Shown: piece by piece, positions 7,890-16,153 of the stretch
Layout of the letters: each line of letters starts with the position of its first letter
Numbering within the stretch: the stretch's first letter is position 1
Assembly: GCA_017459985.1 (NCBI GenBank)
Contig: JAFUBX010000006.1
Coordinates: forward strand, 87,678 to 151,677
Direction: 5' to 3'
Length of the DNA stretch: 64,000 nucleotides
From: Parasporobacterium sp.
GTDB lineage: Bacteria > Bacillota > Clostridia > Lachnospirales > Lachnospiraceae
Notes under the pieces: generated by a model
The model's input: only the letters and a program-made list of their open reading frames with translations
What the model was told of the DNA's origin: nothing
Database searches by the model: none
Position numbers and translations under genes: made by a program

Positions 7890-9407
7890 ATGCAGATCAC
7901 AAATTTACTGGAATATCTGGAACAGACCGTAACGGAGGTGCCGGACAAGGCCGCCTTCTGCGGTGAGGAGAGTACCCTGACCTTCCGGCAGGTCTCCTGC
8001 CACAGCCGCCGCATCGGTTCCTTTCTTGCAAACAAAGGATTTTATAAGAAACCGGTGGTCGTCTTTATGAAGAAGACCCCGCAGGCGCTGGCTGCCTATT
8101 TCGGCGTGATCTATGCCGGATGTTTTTATGTGGCCCTGGATGAGGAAATGCCCCGCCACCGCATTGAACTGATCATACAGACCGTGGAGGCGGAGGCGGT
8201 GATCTGTGATGAGACCACCGCACCGATGATCCGGGATTACGGATATGAAGGAGATGTCTGGCTGTATCAGGAGGCGATTGCGGAGGAAGAAGATGCAGCG
8301 TGTCTTGCGAAGATCCGGGATCAGCAGACGGATACGGATCCTGTATATGCCGTGTTCACCTCCGGCTCCACCGGAGTGCCCAAAGGCGTGCTGGCCTGCC
8401 ACCGTTCTGTCATCGATTATATCGAGAATCTGTCGGAGGTGCTGGGATTTGACCGGGATACGGTGTTCGGCAATCAGGCGCCGTTTTATTTCGACGCGGC
8501 TTTAAAGGAGGTCATTCCCACCCTGAAGTTCGGCGCCACCACCTGGATCATTCCGAAGTCCCTGTTCATGTTCCCCATCAAGCTGGTGGAGTTTCTGAAT
8601 GAGCACCGGATCAACACCATCTGCTGGGCAGCTTCGGCGCTGACCATCGTATCCTCCTTCAAGACCTTTGATAAGGTGAAGCCGGAATATGTCAAGCGGG
8701 TCGTTTTCGTCGGGGAGGTCTTCCCGATCAAGCAGCTGAATGCCTGGAAGGAAGCGCTTCCGGATGCTTTGTATGTCAATCTGTACGGCCCCACGGAAAC
8801 CACGGGAGTCTGCTGCTATTACAAGGTGGACCGGGAGTTTGCATTGGATGAGACGCTGCCGGTGGGACGTCCCTTCCACAATACCTCCATTCTGCTTCTG
8901 AAGGAGGACAACACGCCGGCTGAAACGGGTGAGGTCGGAGAGATCTGCGTCAGGGGCACCTGCCTGACTCTGGGGTATTACAACAATCCGGAGAAAACCA
9001 GGGAGAGCTTTGTGCAGAACCCGCTGAATCCGATGTACCCCGAGACGATCTACCGGACCGGCGATCTCGGGAAGTACAATGACCGGGGGGAACTGTGTTA
9101 CGTTTCCCGCAAGGATTACCAGATTAAGCATATGGGACACAGGATCGAGCTGGGCGAGATAGAGGTTGTCGTAAATATGCATAAAGGGATCCGGACAAAT
9201 TGCTGTTTATTTGATGACATTAAGAAGAAAATCGTGTTATACTATGTCGGCGATGCAACCAGAGCGGAAGTGGCGGAATTTACCAAGGAGAAGCTTCCCC
9301 GGTATATGTTCCCGAATGTGATCACACAGCTGGAGAGCATGCCCTATACCGCGAACGGCAAGATCGACAGAGTCAGTCTGAAAAATATGTATAATGAGGG
9401 AAAATAA
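7890..9407 (+). CDS. dltA: DltA-like amino-acid:carrier-protein ligase
   Basis: A 505-residue stand-alone adenylation enzyme that activates an amino acid with ATP and loads it on the carrier protein encoded next. Core motifs are clear: FTSGSTGVPKG (157-166), NLYGPTETTG (about 297-306), YRTGDLGKYNDRGE, and the C-terminal catalytic lysine in TANGKIDR. Asp202 in APFYFDAAL matches the residue that holds the substrate amine in DltA enzymes. The segment VVFVGEVFP has Val274 where Bacillus DltA has the cysteine linked to D-alanine selectivity (as I recall the structural work). The substrate may therefore differ from D-alanine. It is followed without a gap by the carrier gene. Confidence 0.8.
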   Translation: MQITNLLEYLEQTVTEVPDKAAFCGEESTLTFRQVSCHSRRIGSFLANKGFYKKPVVVFMKKTPQALAAYFGVIYAGCFYVALDEEMPRHRIELIIQTVEAEAVICDETTAPMIRDYGYEGDVWLYQEAIAEEEDAACLAKIRDQQTDTDPVYAVFTSGSTGVPKGVLACHRSVIDYIENLSEVLGFDRDTVFGNQAPFYFDAALKEVIPTLKFGATTWIIPKSLFMFPIKLVEFLNEHRINTICWAASALTIVSSFKTFDKVKPEYVKRVVFVGEVFPIKQLNAWKEALPDALYVNLYGPTETTGVCCYYKVDREFALDETLPVGRPFHNTSILLLKEDNTPAETGEVGEICVRGTCLTLGYYNNPEKTRESFVQNPLNPMYPETIYRTGDLGKYNDRGELCYVSRKDYQIKHMGHRIELGEIEVVVNMHKGIRTNCCLFDDIKKKIVLYYVGDATRAEVAEFTKEKLPRYMFPNVITQLESMPYTANGKIDRVSLKNMYNEGK

Positions 9408-9635
9408 ATGGAACAATTATTAGAGATTCTTGAAGGATTACATCCGGAAGTAGATTTTGAACTTGCCGACGATCTGATCGATGCAAAGATCTTTGACTCC
9501 TTTGATATTGTGACTCTCGTTGCGGAGATCAATGCGGAATTTGATGTTGCCATCCCGGCAGAAGAACTGATCCCTGAGAACTTCAATTCCGCAGAAGCGA
9601 TCTGGGAGCTGATCCAGAGACTGGACGAAGAGTAA
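9408..9635 (+). CDS. dltC: DltC-like acyl carrier protein
   Basis: A 75-residue acidic carrier protein starting on the base after the ligase stop. Ser31 in FDSFDIV is the expected phosphopantetheine attachment site. In the DLT pathway the carrier receives the activated amino acid and presents it to the membrane acyltransferase. Size and position between ligase and MBOAT genes match the dlt arrangement, although in Bacillus the order is A-B-C-D rather than A-C-B-D as here. Confidence 0.85.
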   Translation: MEQLLEILEGLHPEVDFELADDLIDAKIFDSFDIVTLVAEINAEFDVAIPAEELIPENFNSAEAIWELIQRLDEE

Positions 9636-9638
9636 AGA

Positions 9639-11207
9639 ATGTCGTTTACCTCGATAAATTTTCTGGTATTTTTTGGAATACTGATCATCCTGTACTATGC
9701 ACTGCCGAAAAAGATACAGTGGATAGTACTTCTTGTTGCCAGCTATGCGTTCTATCTGTTCGCGGGACTGAAATATCTGGGCTTTATTTTATTTACCACG
9801 ATCACGACCTATCTGGTCACCCGCTATATGGACGGACGGATCAAGGCCCAGAATGAGTACCTGAAGGAACACAAAGCCGAACTGTCGAAGGAGGACAAGA
9901 AGGCTTACAAGAAGCAGGTCAAGTCCCGGAACCGGCTCTGGTTCATCCTGACCATTGTCGTCAACTTCGGGATCCTGTTTTTCTGCAAAGCCTGCCTGGT
10001 GGATCCTCTGCATTCCATGACAGATTCCGGGGTCATCAGCTTCCTTTCGGTGGGGCTCCCCTTCGGCATTTCCTTCTACATGTTCCAGTCCATGGGATAT
10101 GTGATCGATGTGTACCGGGGAAAGGCGGAGGCGGAGAACAACTTCTTCAAGGTTGCCCTGTTCGTGTCCTTCTTCCCGCAGCTGGTGCAGGGCCCGATCA
10201 GCAAATGGGAGCAGCTGAAGGAATCCTTGTTTGCTCCCCATCCCTTTGACCGCCGCCAGGTGGCCTTCGGTCTGCAGCGGATGCTGTGGGGATTTTTCAA
10301 GAAGCTGGTGATCGCCGACCGGATTGCGGTTGCCATCGGGACCCTGAAGGGGACAGAGTATACCGGTGTTTCCTTTTTCCTGCTGACAGTCTTTTATGCA
10401 GTTCAGATCTACGGGGATTTCACCGGCGGAATCGACATTGCCATCGGCGTAGGCGAGACCCTGGGCGTCATTATGCCGGAGAACTTCATCCGGCCGTATT
10501 TCTCCAAGAATATCGCGGAGTACTGGCGCAGATGGCACATTTCCCTGAATGAGTGGATGAAGAGCTATATCTTCTATCCGATCACGGTGTCCGGGCCGAT
10601 GCTGAAGCTTGCCCTGAAGACCCGTAAAAGCCTGGGCAAATTCGGGATGCGGATCCCGGTCTATATCGGCTCTTTGCTGACCTGGCTGGGAACCGGCGTA
10701 TGGCATGGATTCAATCTGCATTTCATCGTATGGGGACTCATGAACTGCTTCGTGATCGTGATCTCCGAGGAGCTGAATCCGCTGTACGAGAAGTTCCATC
10801 AGAAATATTCCTGGTCCAACACAAGAGGATATAATGTATTCCAGATCCTCCGGATGTTTGTGCTGATGAATCTGATCCGTGCTTCGGACCTGTTCAATGA
10901 TGTGGGGGATTATTTCCGGCGCATGGGATCTCTGGCCTGGCAGTTCAATTTCCATGTCCTGTGGGACGGAACGCTGATGAACCTGGGACTGAACGCCGTG
11001 GATTATGTGATCCTGATTGCAGGGATTGTCCTTATGTTCCTGGTAAGCTTCTTCAGCCGGGACGATGTCAGCTTCCGGGTGAAGCTTCAGAAGATCCCGT
11101 GGATGGTGCGGTATCTGCTGATTTTCCTTCTGCTTCTGGCGGTGATCCTGTTCGGAAGCTACGGAATCGGATACGATGCAAGCAATTTTATTTATAACCA
11201 GTTCTGA
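9639..11207 (+). CDS. dltB: DltB-like MBOAT membrane acyltransferase
   Basis: A 522-residue polytopic membrane-bound O-acyltransferase. The family histidine is visible in GTGVWHGFNLHF (His356), and YFSKNIAEYWRRWHISLNEW is the typical conserved motif. In the DLT pathway it moves the aminoacyl group from the carrier protein across the membrane. The segment after the second hydrophobic region carries a charged cytoplasmic stretch (about 65-105) that is longer than in minimal DltB. It starts 3 bases after the carrier gene, so translation is likely coupled. Related MBOATs (AlgI, PatA) are alternatives, but the operon favours DltB. Confidence 0.85.
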   Translation: MSFTSINFLVFFGILIILYYALPKKIQWIVLLVASYAFYLFAGLKYLGFILFTTITTYLVTRYMDGRIKAQNEYLKEHKAELSKEDKKAYKKQVKSRNRLWFILTIVVNFGILFFCKACLVDPLHSMTDSGVISFLSVGLPFGISFYMFQSMGYVIDVYRGKAEAENNFFKVALFVSFFPQLVQGPISKWEQLKESLFAPHPFDRRQVAFGLQRMLWGFFKKLVIADRIAVAIGTLKGTEYTGVSFFLLTVFYAVQIYGDFTGGIDIAIGVGETLGVIMPENFIRPYFSKNIAEYWRRWHISLNEWMKSYIFYPITVSGPMLKLALKTRKSLGKFGMRIPVYIGSLLTWLGTGVWHGFNLHFIVWGLMNCFVIVISEELNPLYEKFHQKYSWSNTRGYNVFQILRMFVLMNLIRASDLFNDVGDYFRRMGSLAWQFNFHVLWDGTLMNLGLNAVDYVILIAGIVLMFLVSFFSRDDVSFRVKLQKIPWMVRYLLIFLLLLAVILFGSYGIGYDASNFIYNQF

Positions 11208-11274
11208 TGATAAATCGTAAGAAGCGCAGGGGCTTTTCCTCCGGGAGGCCGCAGGGTTCTTCTTTAGTAAGAAT

Positions 11275-12351
11275 ATGAAAAAGAAACTGATCGGAATCAT
11301 TCTCATAACGGTGATTGTGGCTGCAGGGCTTCTCTGGCTGGTGCAGGGGCTTCTGATGCCCAAATTTATGTCGGAAATCCCGGAAGGCGCCATGATTCAG
11401 GAGTACTATGAGAATGCTGGCGGAAACGATGTGATCTTCATCAGCGACTGCGAGGTCTATGAGAATTTCTCTCCGATCACACTGTGGGAAGATTACGGTA
11501 TCACCTCTTATATCCGGGGATCTGCTCAGCAGCTGATCTGGCAGTCCTATTATCTGATGGAAGAGACATTCCGGTACGAGACCCCGAAGATCATGGTCTT
11601 CAATGTGCTGGAAATGAAATACGATACCCCCCAGAGCACCGGGGCTTCCTCCCAGAGAGAGGCATACAACCGGATGACGCTGGACGGGATGAAATGGTCC
11701 TCTTCCAAGGTCAGTTCCATCTACGCATCCATGACCCAGGAAGAAAGGGAAAAGGACGGGATCTGGTCCTATCTGTTCCCCATCCTGAGATATCATGACC
11801 GCTGGTCCGAGATCTCCGGTGAAGATTTCCGGTATCTGTTCCAACGGGATAAGGTGACGGACAACGGTTATCTGATGCAGGTGAAGGTCAATCCGGTGGG
11901 AGATGATTATCCGGTGATCCCTCTGGTGAACTATCAGTTCGGGGAGAATTCCTATTATTATCTGGATAAGATGGTGGAACTCTGCAAAGAGCACGGCACG
12001 CAGCTGGTGCTGATCAAGGCGCCGACCCTGTCTCCGATCTGGTATGATGAATGGGATCAGCAGATGGTGGATTACGCGAAGGAGCATGATCTGCTGTACA
12101 TCAATTTCCTGGACCGGATCGATGAGATCGGGATCGACTGGAATACGGACACCTATGATCAGGGCCTGCACCTGAATGTTTATGGAGCAGAGAAGCTCTC
12201 CCGGTATTTCGGACGGATCCTTTCAGAGGAACTTGGGGTGGAGGACCATCGGACCGACGCCCGGGTCGTTCCCCGCTGGACCCAGAAATGTGAAACTTAT
12301 ATGAACCGGAAAGAAACTCTTGAAAAAGAGCTGCAAGCCGTTGTAGAATAA
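11275..12351 (+). CDS. dltD: DltD-like SGNH-type extracytoplasmic protein
   Basis: A 358-residue protein with an N-terminal signal anchor (about 5-28) and an SGNH-hydrolase-like body, the expected final aminoacyl-transfer factor of the dlt pathway. The block I segment reads FISDCEVYENFSP, so the nucleophile position is Cys59 instead of the usual serine. The C-terminal Asp/His block is DQGLHLNVYG (Asp295, His299). A Cys here may be normal for this clostridial subfamily. It is separated from the MBOAT gene by 67 bases and has a weak ribosome site (GTAAGAAT). Confidence 0.75.
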   Translation: MKKKLIGIILITVIVAAGLLWLVQGLLMPKFMSEIPEGAMIQEYYENAGGNDVIFISDCEVYENFSPITLWEDYGITSYIRGSAQQLIWQSYYLMEETFRYETPKIMVFNVLEMKYDTPQSTGASSQREAYNRMTLDGMKWSSSKVSSIYASMTQEEREKDGIWSYLFPILRYHDRWSEISGEDFRYLFQRDKVTDNGYLMQVKVNPVGDDYPVIPLVNYQFGENSYYYLDKMVELCKEHGTQLVLIKAPTLSPIWYDEWDQQMVDYAKEHDLLYINFLDRIDEIGIDWNTDTYDQGLHLNVYGAEKLSRYFGRILSEELGVEDHRTDARVVPRWTQKCETYMNRKETLEKELQAVVE

Positions 12352-12481
12352 TGCTTGCGTCCCGGCGGGAAAGGGCATGCGGCGGCCTGTGGCGGAACAC
12401 TGACAGGGTTGTCTGTAGCAGATATCGCTGCCTGCGGCGGAACGCATCGATAGAGATTGAATTTCAAAGGAGATTTTTATT

Positions 12482-13078
12482 ATGAAGAAAATAATTTGCT
12501 TAATGATCGCAGTGGTCATGGCTGCAGGGGTACTGACGGCCTGCGGATCCGGAAACTCCGGCAATACAGCGGCAACAACCGCAGATCAGCAGACTACGGC
12601 AGCAGCCAATGCCGATGCCGCAAAAGCGGATGAAACCGGCGCACTGGCCGCAGATGCTCAGACAGAAGCACCGGCAGCAGACAGATATACATTCGTTTAC
12701 AAGGGAACCAATATCGCCCTGAAGGCTGAAGCCGCCGCAATCTGTGAAGCGCTGGGCGATGCAAAGAGCTATACGGAAGAGACCAGCTGCGCATTTGACG
12801 GTCTGGACAAGAATTACACCTATACCAGCTTTATTATGACCACTTATCCGGACGGCGACAGGGACAGAGTCAATTCCATCACCCTGCTGGATGATACGGT
12901 GAGCACATTCGACGGTATTTCTATCGGCGATTCCAAGGACAAAGTGGAAGAAGTCTACGGAGCTGACAGCTTCAATGGCGTCAATGCTTACATCATGACG
13001 GATGGAGATGCACAGCTTACCGTGATCATCGATGGAGACAAGGTCTCTTCGATCCAGTATACCGCAGTCTTCGAATAA
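12482..13078 (+). CDS. Small lipoprotein of unknown function
   Basis: A 198-residue lipoprotein: a short basic N-terminus and hydrophobic stretch end in the lipobox LTAC, so Cys21 should be lipidated. Residues 22-60 are Ala/Thr/Asp-rich and probably a flexible linker. The remaining domain of about 135 residues resembles no family I can name with confidence; its GDSKDKVEEVYG phrase recalls SmpA/BamE-like small domains. Start ATG 12482 follows AAAGGAG. It lies downstream of the dlt-like operon and is closed by a strong terminator, so it may be co-transcribed with it. Confidence 0.75.
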   Translation: MKKIICLMIAVVMAAGVLTACGSGNSGNTAATTADQQTTAAANADAAKADETGALAADAQTEAPAADRYTFVYKGTNIALKAEAAAICEALGDAKSYTEETSCAFDGLDKNYTYTSFIMTTYPDGDRDRVNSITLLDDTVSTFDGISIGDSKDKVEEVYGADSFNGVNAYIMTDGDAQLTVIIDGDKVSSIQYTAVFE

Positions 13079-13157
13079 AATTCCCGGAAGTTCAGGATCA
13101 TCCGGAGCCGCAAGTGTATTTCATGAAGTTCCGGACCATTACAGAGATCATACAGAA

Positions 13158-13185
13158 GGCCGTCACACTGTGGCGGTCTTTTTTT
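13158..13185 (+). terminator. Intrinsic terminator after the lipoprotein gene
   Basis: GGCCGTCAC (13158-13166) pairs with GTGGCGGTC (13170-13178), with two G-U pairs and an ACT loop, followed by seven T residues. Confidence 0.85.
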
Positions 13186-13224
13186 ATGTTCTTCGTAGAG
13201 TTACCGGCGATCCGGGAACCTGGG

Positions 13225-13270
13225 TTATCGTATGTCGGAGCCTTCGGTTACCGTATGCCGGAGCCTTCGG
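13225..13270 (+). repeat. 23-bp direct repeat, two adjacent copies
   Basis: Two adjacent 23-base units (13225-13247 and 13248-13270) differ at two positions, and both contain GGAGCCTTCGG. A third partial copy begins TTACCC. They lie just upstream of the nested-palindrome element. Confidence 0.7.
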
Positions 13271-13309
13271 TTACCCACGCCAAATCTCCGCAATGTTGGA
13301 GCCCGGTTA

Positions 13310-13526
13310 CCGCAATGCTTGACATTTTTGACAGCGGCTGCCGAAAAAATGCAGCAATGCGTGAGATTTTCGGCAGAGCCTGTTCATTAATCCTGATTTT
13401 GCCGAAAAAATGCAGCATTGCGTGAGATTTTCGGCAAAATCAGCCTCCGGACGGTTCGCTTGCCGAAAAAATGCAGCAATGCGTGAGATTTTCGACAAGA
13501 GGTGACGAAAAAATGCAGCATTGCGG
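13310..13526 (+). repeat. 217-bp nested-palindrome element, copy B
   Basis: The architecture is the same as at 1874-2090: CCGCAATGCT at 13310-13319 and AGCATTGCGG at 13517-13526 close the element. Three 37-base units sit at 13339-13375, 13400-13436 and 13461-13497 with 24-base spacers, then a 5-base gap and a terminal half unit from 13503. Total length is again exactly 217 bases. The spacer sequences differ from copy A except for a shared TGATTT at the end of spacer 1. The loop in unit 2 is GCAT rather than GCAA, which leaves its stem intact. Confidence 0.85.
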
Positions 13527-13548
13527 AAAAATGAAAAGATGACCTGGT

Positions 13549-15156
13549 TTACAGGCCATCCATAATGTTGGGATCAATTTTGAATCCGTCGAAGTCGTCC
13601 AAAGGCCGTCGCCCGTTCGGAAAGGCAGCGAGACCATCCGAAGCGAGGGCCTCCTTTGCGGATAATGTGTGGTCGGATCTGTTTCTGGAGTCTCCGGCTC
13701 CGAAAACGTTGGGGATCTTCGGAGAGTCTGCCGCAGAGCGCTGGAATGCTTCGGAAGAAAGGTTCGATAATACAGTGTCTAAGGCCGGATTCGCAGAGAC
13801 GGCCTGTGATACTTCGGCTGCAGGCTCCGGCGCAGAGTCCGAAGCAGGCTCCGGCGCAGAGTCCGAAGCAGGCTCAAGTTCCGGTTTAAGCCCCGGTTCA
13901 TGGGCCGGCATGACAATGGTTCCGGATTCTTCCGGTTCCTCCGGAACGGAAGGTTCCGGCATCCGGGTCAGGGGATCCGCAGGCGTAGGGATCGTATGGA
14001 AGAGAGAACCGGCTGAAGGAACGGGATCCTCAGTGACGATGGTTTCGTTCAGCATCTGCTCAATCTCTTCAAAATCAATCATCTCAACCTTCGGACGGGT
14101 CGAGGCTGCATCCTCTCCCTCCTGGGAAGAGTGGGCACTGATCAGTTCGTCCAGGCTGATCTTGTCATCTTTGATCAGAGGCCGATCCACCTCAGGATCG
14201 ACAAAATCCTCCAGAATAATATGTTTGGAACGATGGGCAGGGATCTGGATCTCCTGTCCCTTCATTTCTGCGATGAGATGGATCTGCTTCAGAGCCTCTT
14301 CGAAGACCTCCGGGCTGCCCGCATCCTGAAAAAGTTCATGGCGCTGTCCGGGGAAAAGGATCTGATCCACATCCTCATAGCCATTCTCTATAAACAGCCG
14401 GAGGACATTTTCCGCATCATTCTTTCCGGAAATGCAGGAATCGGATTCTCCCCAAAACAGCCGGACGGGAAGTTCCGGATTCTTGCGGATCCAGCTGCCG
14501 CTGGTATAGGTCCGGTCCATCAGATCCAGGATCGTTTTATATCCGTTCAGAGTATAAATATATCCGCATTTCGGATTGTTCTCGTATTTTTCAACCTTGT
14601 CGGAATCCTCCGAGAGCCATGCGAACTGGGAACCCTCTTTGCTGAAGGCATGATAATAATTGCCCATGATCAGAGAATGGATCAGGGAAGAGCGGTGGTA
14701 TTCCCCCTTCATAAGGGTGAACAGAAGCACCAGCAGACTCCCCGCAATCCGGGAACGCCGGTCTGCAGGCATGCCGGAAAGCAGCAGTCCGTCGATGAAG
14801 TTGTCATATTTCTTCGCATAAATACAGGCGAGCAGAGCCCCGATGCCGTGGCCGAAGAGAATATAAGGCTTTTTCGGAAACGTGGTCCGGGCATAAGCTG
14901 TGATATCATGAATCTCTCCGATCAGGCGGGAGATGGCATTGTCTCCGAAGTATCCAAGTTCCACATCTCTGGCAATATGATTGCCGTGTCCGCGGAGGTC
15001 ACTGGTGATCACCGCATAGCCGTTGGCATTCAGAAACTGGGCAAAGTGACGGTAGCGCCCCTGATATTCCGCCATACCGTGAATCACCTGGATCACCCCA
15101 TTGATGTGATCCGTGTCCGGCATATATAAAATTGTATTTTTAGACAGATCTGACAT
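13549..15156 (-). CDS. Alpha/beta hydrolase-like protein lacking the nucleophile, with long acidic tail
   Basis: A 535-residue protein whose first 290 residues follow the monoacylglycerol-lipase/serine-aminopeptidase S33 pattern: VIHGMAEYQGRY, SDLRGHG, Asp239 in FWGESDS and His273 in PGQRHE. The nucleophile elbow, normally GHSMG, reads GHGIG, so the catalytic serine is Gly104; a GGC-to-AGC change would restore Ser. The C-terminal 200 residues are acidic and Pro/Ser-rich, with two perfect 24-base DNA repeats (13823-13870) encoding an eight-residue Ser/Ala/Pro/Glu repeat. The start ATG follows AAAGGAT. It could be a pseudoenzyme or a recently inactivated esterase. Confidence 0.75.
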   Translation of the reverse strand: MSDLSKNTILYMPDTDHINGVIQVIHGMAEYQGRYRHFAQFLNANGYAVITSDLRGHGNHIARDVELGYFGDNAISRLIGEIHDITAYARTTFPKKPYILFGHGIGALLACIYAKKYDNFIDGLLLSGMPADRRSRIAGSLLVLLFTLMKGEYHRSSLIHSLIMGNYYHAFSKEGSQFAWLSEDSDKVEKYENNPKCGYIYTLNGYKTILDLMDRTYTSGSWIRKNPELPVRLFWGESDSCISGKNDAENVLRLFIENGYEDVDQILFPGQRHELFQDAGSPEVFEEALKQIHLIAEMKGQEIQIPAHRSKHIILEDFVDPEVDRPLIKDDKISLDELISAHSSQEGEDAASTRPKVEMIDFEEIEQMLNETIVTEDPVPSAGSLFHTIPTPADPLTRMPEPSVPEEPEESGTIVMPAHEPGLKPELEPASDSAPEPASDSAPEPAAEVSQAVSANPALDTVLSNLSSEAFQRSAADSPKIPNVFGAGDSRNRSDHTLSAKEALASDGLAAFPNGRRPLDDFDGFKIDPNIMDGL

Positions 15157-15232
15157 GATGATATCCTTTATATAGTAGGACTTGGAATAATGGAACGCAG
15201 GATTCTCCGGTATCCGGCTGTTTCAGAAACCA

Positions 15233-15274
15233 GGAACCCCGAAGTCCGAAATTCCGGAACCCCGAAATCCGAAA
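15233..15274 (+). repeat. 19-bp direct repeat in an intergenic gap
   Basis: Two copies of GGAACCCCGAARTCCGAAA (15233-15251 and 15256-15274) lie 23 bases apart between the two minus-strand genes. No other structure is evident. Confidence 0.6.
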
Positions 15275-15320
15275 ACCCGGCACCCGGGTTCCCCGCATTC
15301 TCTGAACATTCAAAGCGGCA

Positions 15321-16151
15321 TCAGCGGATGTTGTCCAGGAGGCTCTGGGGGATCATGAGGTTGCCTCGGCCGGTGCCGATGTCGACGCCGGGCTTTAAGA
15401 CGCCGTGAAAATCTGAGCCGCCGGTGATGAACATCCCCAGCTCCTTCGCAAGGGAACGGAACCGCTGTTCGTCCTCTGCCGTATTGGAGGAGTAGATCGC
15501 CTCGATGCCCCGGACGCCGAAGGATTTCATAAGCGTGAAGAACTTCAGATATCCTTCCTCCGTCAGATGCAGCAGCACCGGATGGGCAACCACAGGAACG
15601 CCGCCGGAGGCCAGGATCAGCCGGACCGCGGCTTCGGTGCTCAGTTTCCGCATGGGAATGTAGCAGGGACGGCCCTTGATCAGATATTTCTCAAATGCGT
15701 CCCTGAGATCGGATGCGTACCCGCCTGCCACCAGATAGGCGGCAAAATGTCTCCGTGTGATCATCCTGCAGCCCGCGGTACTGCGGAAGTCCTCATAATT
15801 GATGTCCACCCCGTAGGACCTTAGCTGCGCGCAGATCTTGATATTGCGGTCATCCCGGATCTGGCTGATCTGCCGGTTCATCTCCAGAAGACGCGGATTC
15901 TCATAATCGATGTAATACCCCAGAATATGAATCTCCTGCCGTCCGAAAGAGGAAGTGATCTCGATGCCGGGAATGACCTCCAGAGGATAATTGCGGGCAG
16001 CGCTGATGGCCGGGGCAATTCCGGCAACACTGTCGTGATCGGTCAGGGCAAAGGCGGACAGCCCCTTCTCCAGAGCCAGCTGTACCAGCTCGGCAGGAGA
16101 GCAGGATCCGTCCGACAGATTGGAATGTACATGCAGATCGATGAAACCCAT
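15321..16151 (-). CDS. PHP-domain phosphoesterase
   Basis: A 276-residue PHP protein of the type that hydrolyses 3',5'-nucleotide bisphosphates or short RNA 5' ends (YciV/RNase AM group). Metal-binding motifs are visible: DLHVHSNLSDG at the N-terminus, TDHD near residue 38, a central His-rich segment (VVAHPVLLH), and C-terminal GGSDFHG. Length is normal. It starts 2 bases after the stop of the ABC-F gene on the same strand, so the two are probably co-transcribed. The exact substrate is inferred from family only. Confidence 0.8.
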   Translation of the reverse strand: MGFIDLHVHSNLSDGSCSPAELVQLALEKGLSAFALTDHDSVAGIAPAISAARNYPLEVIPGIEITSSFGRQEIHILGYYIDYENPRLLEMNRQISQIRDDRNIKICAQLRSYGVDINYEDFRSTAGCRMITRRHFAAYLVAGGYASDLRDAFEKYLIKGRPCYIPMRKLSTEAAVRLILASGGVPVVAHPVLLHLTEEGYLKFFTLMKSFGVRGIEAIYSSNTAEDEQRFRSLAKELGMFITGGSDFHGVLKPGVDIGTGRGNLMIPQSLLDNIR

Positions 16152-16153
16152 GG

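Noticed and set aside
11188-12171. Long minus-strand frame opposite the dltD-like gene
   Set aside because: It is an antisense shadow: the plus frame has a signal anchor, motif order and operon context; the minus frame shows His/Ile/Gln-rich sequence typical of reversed codons.
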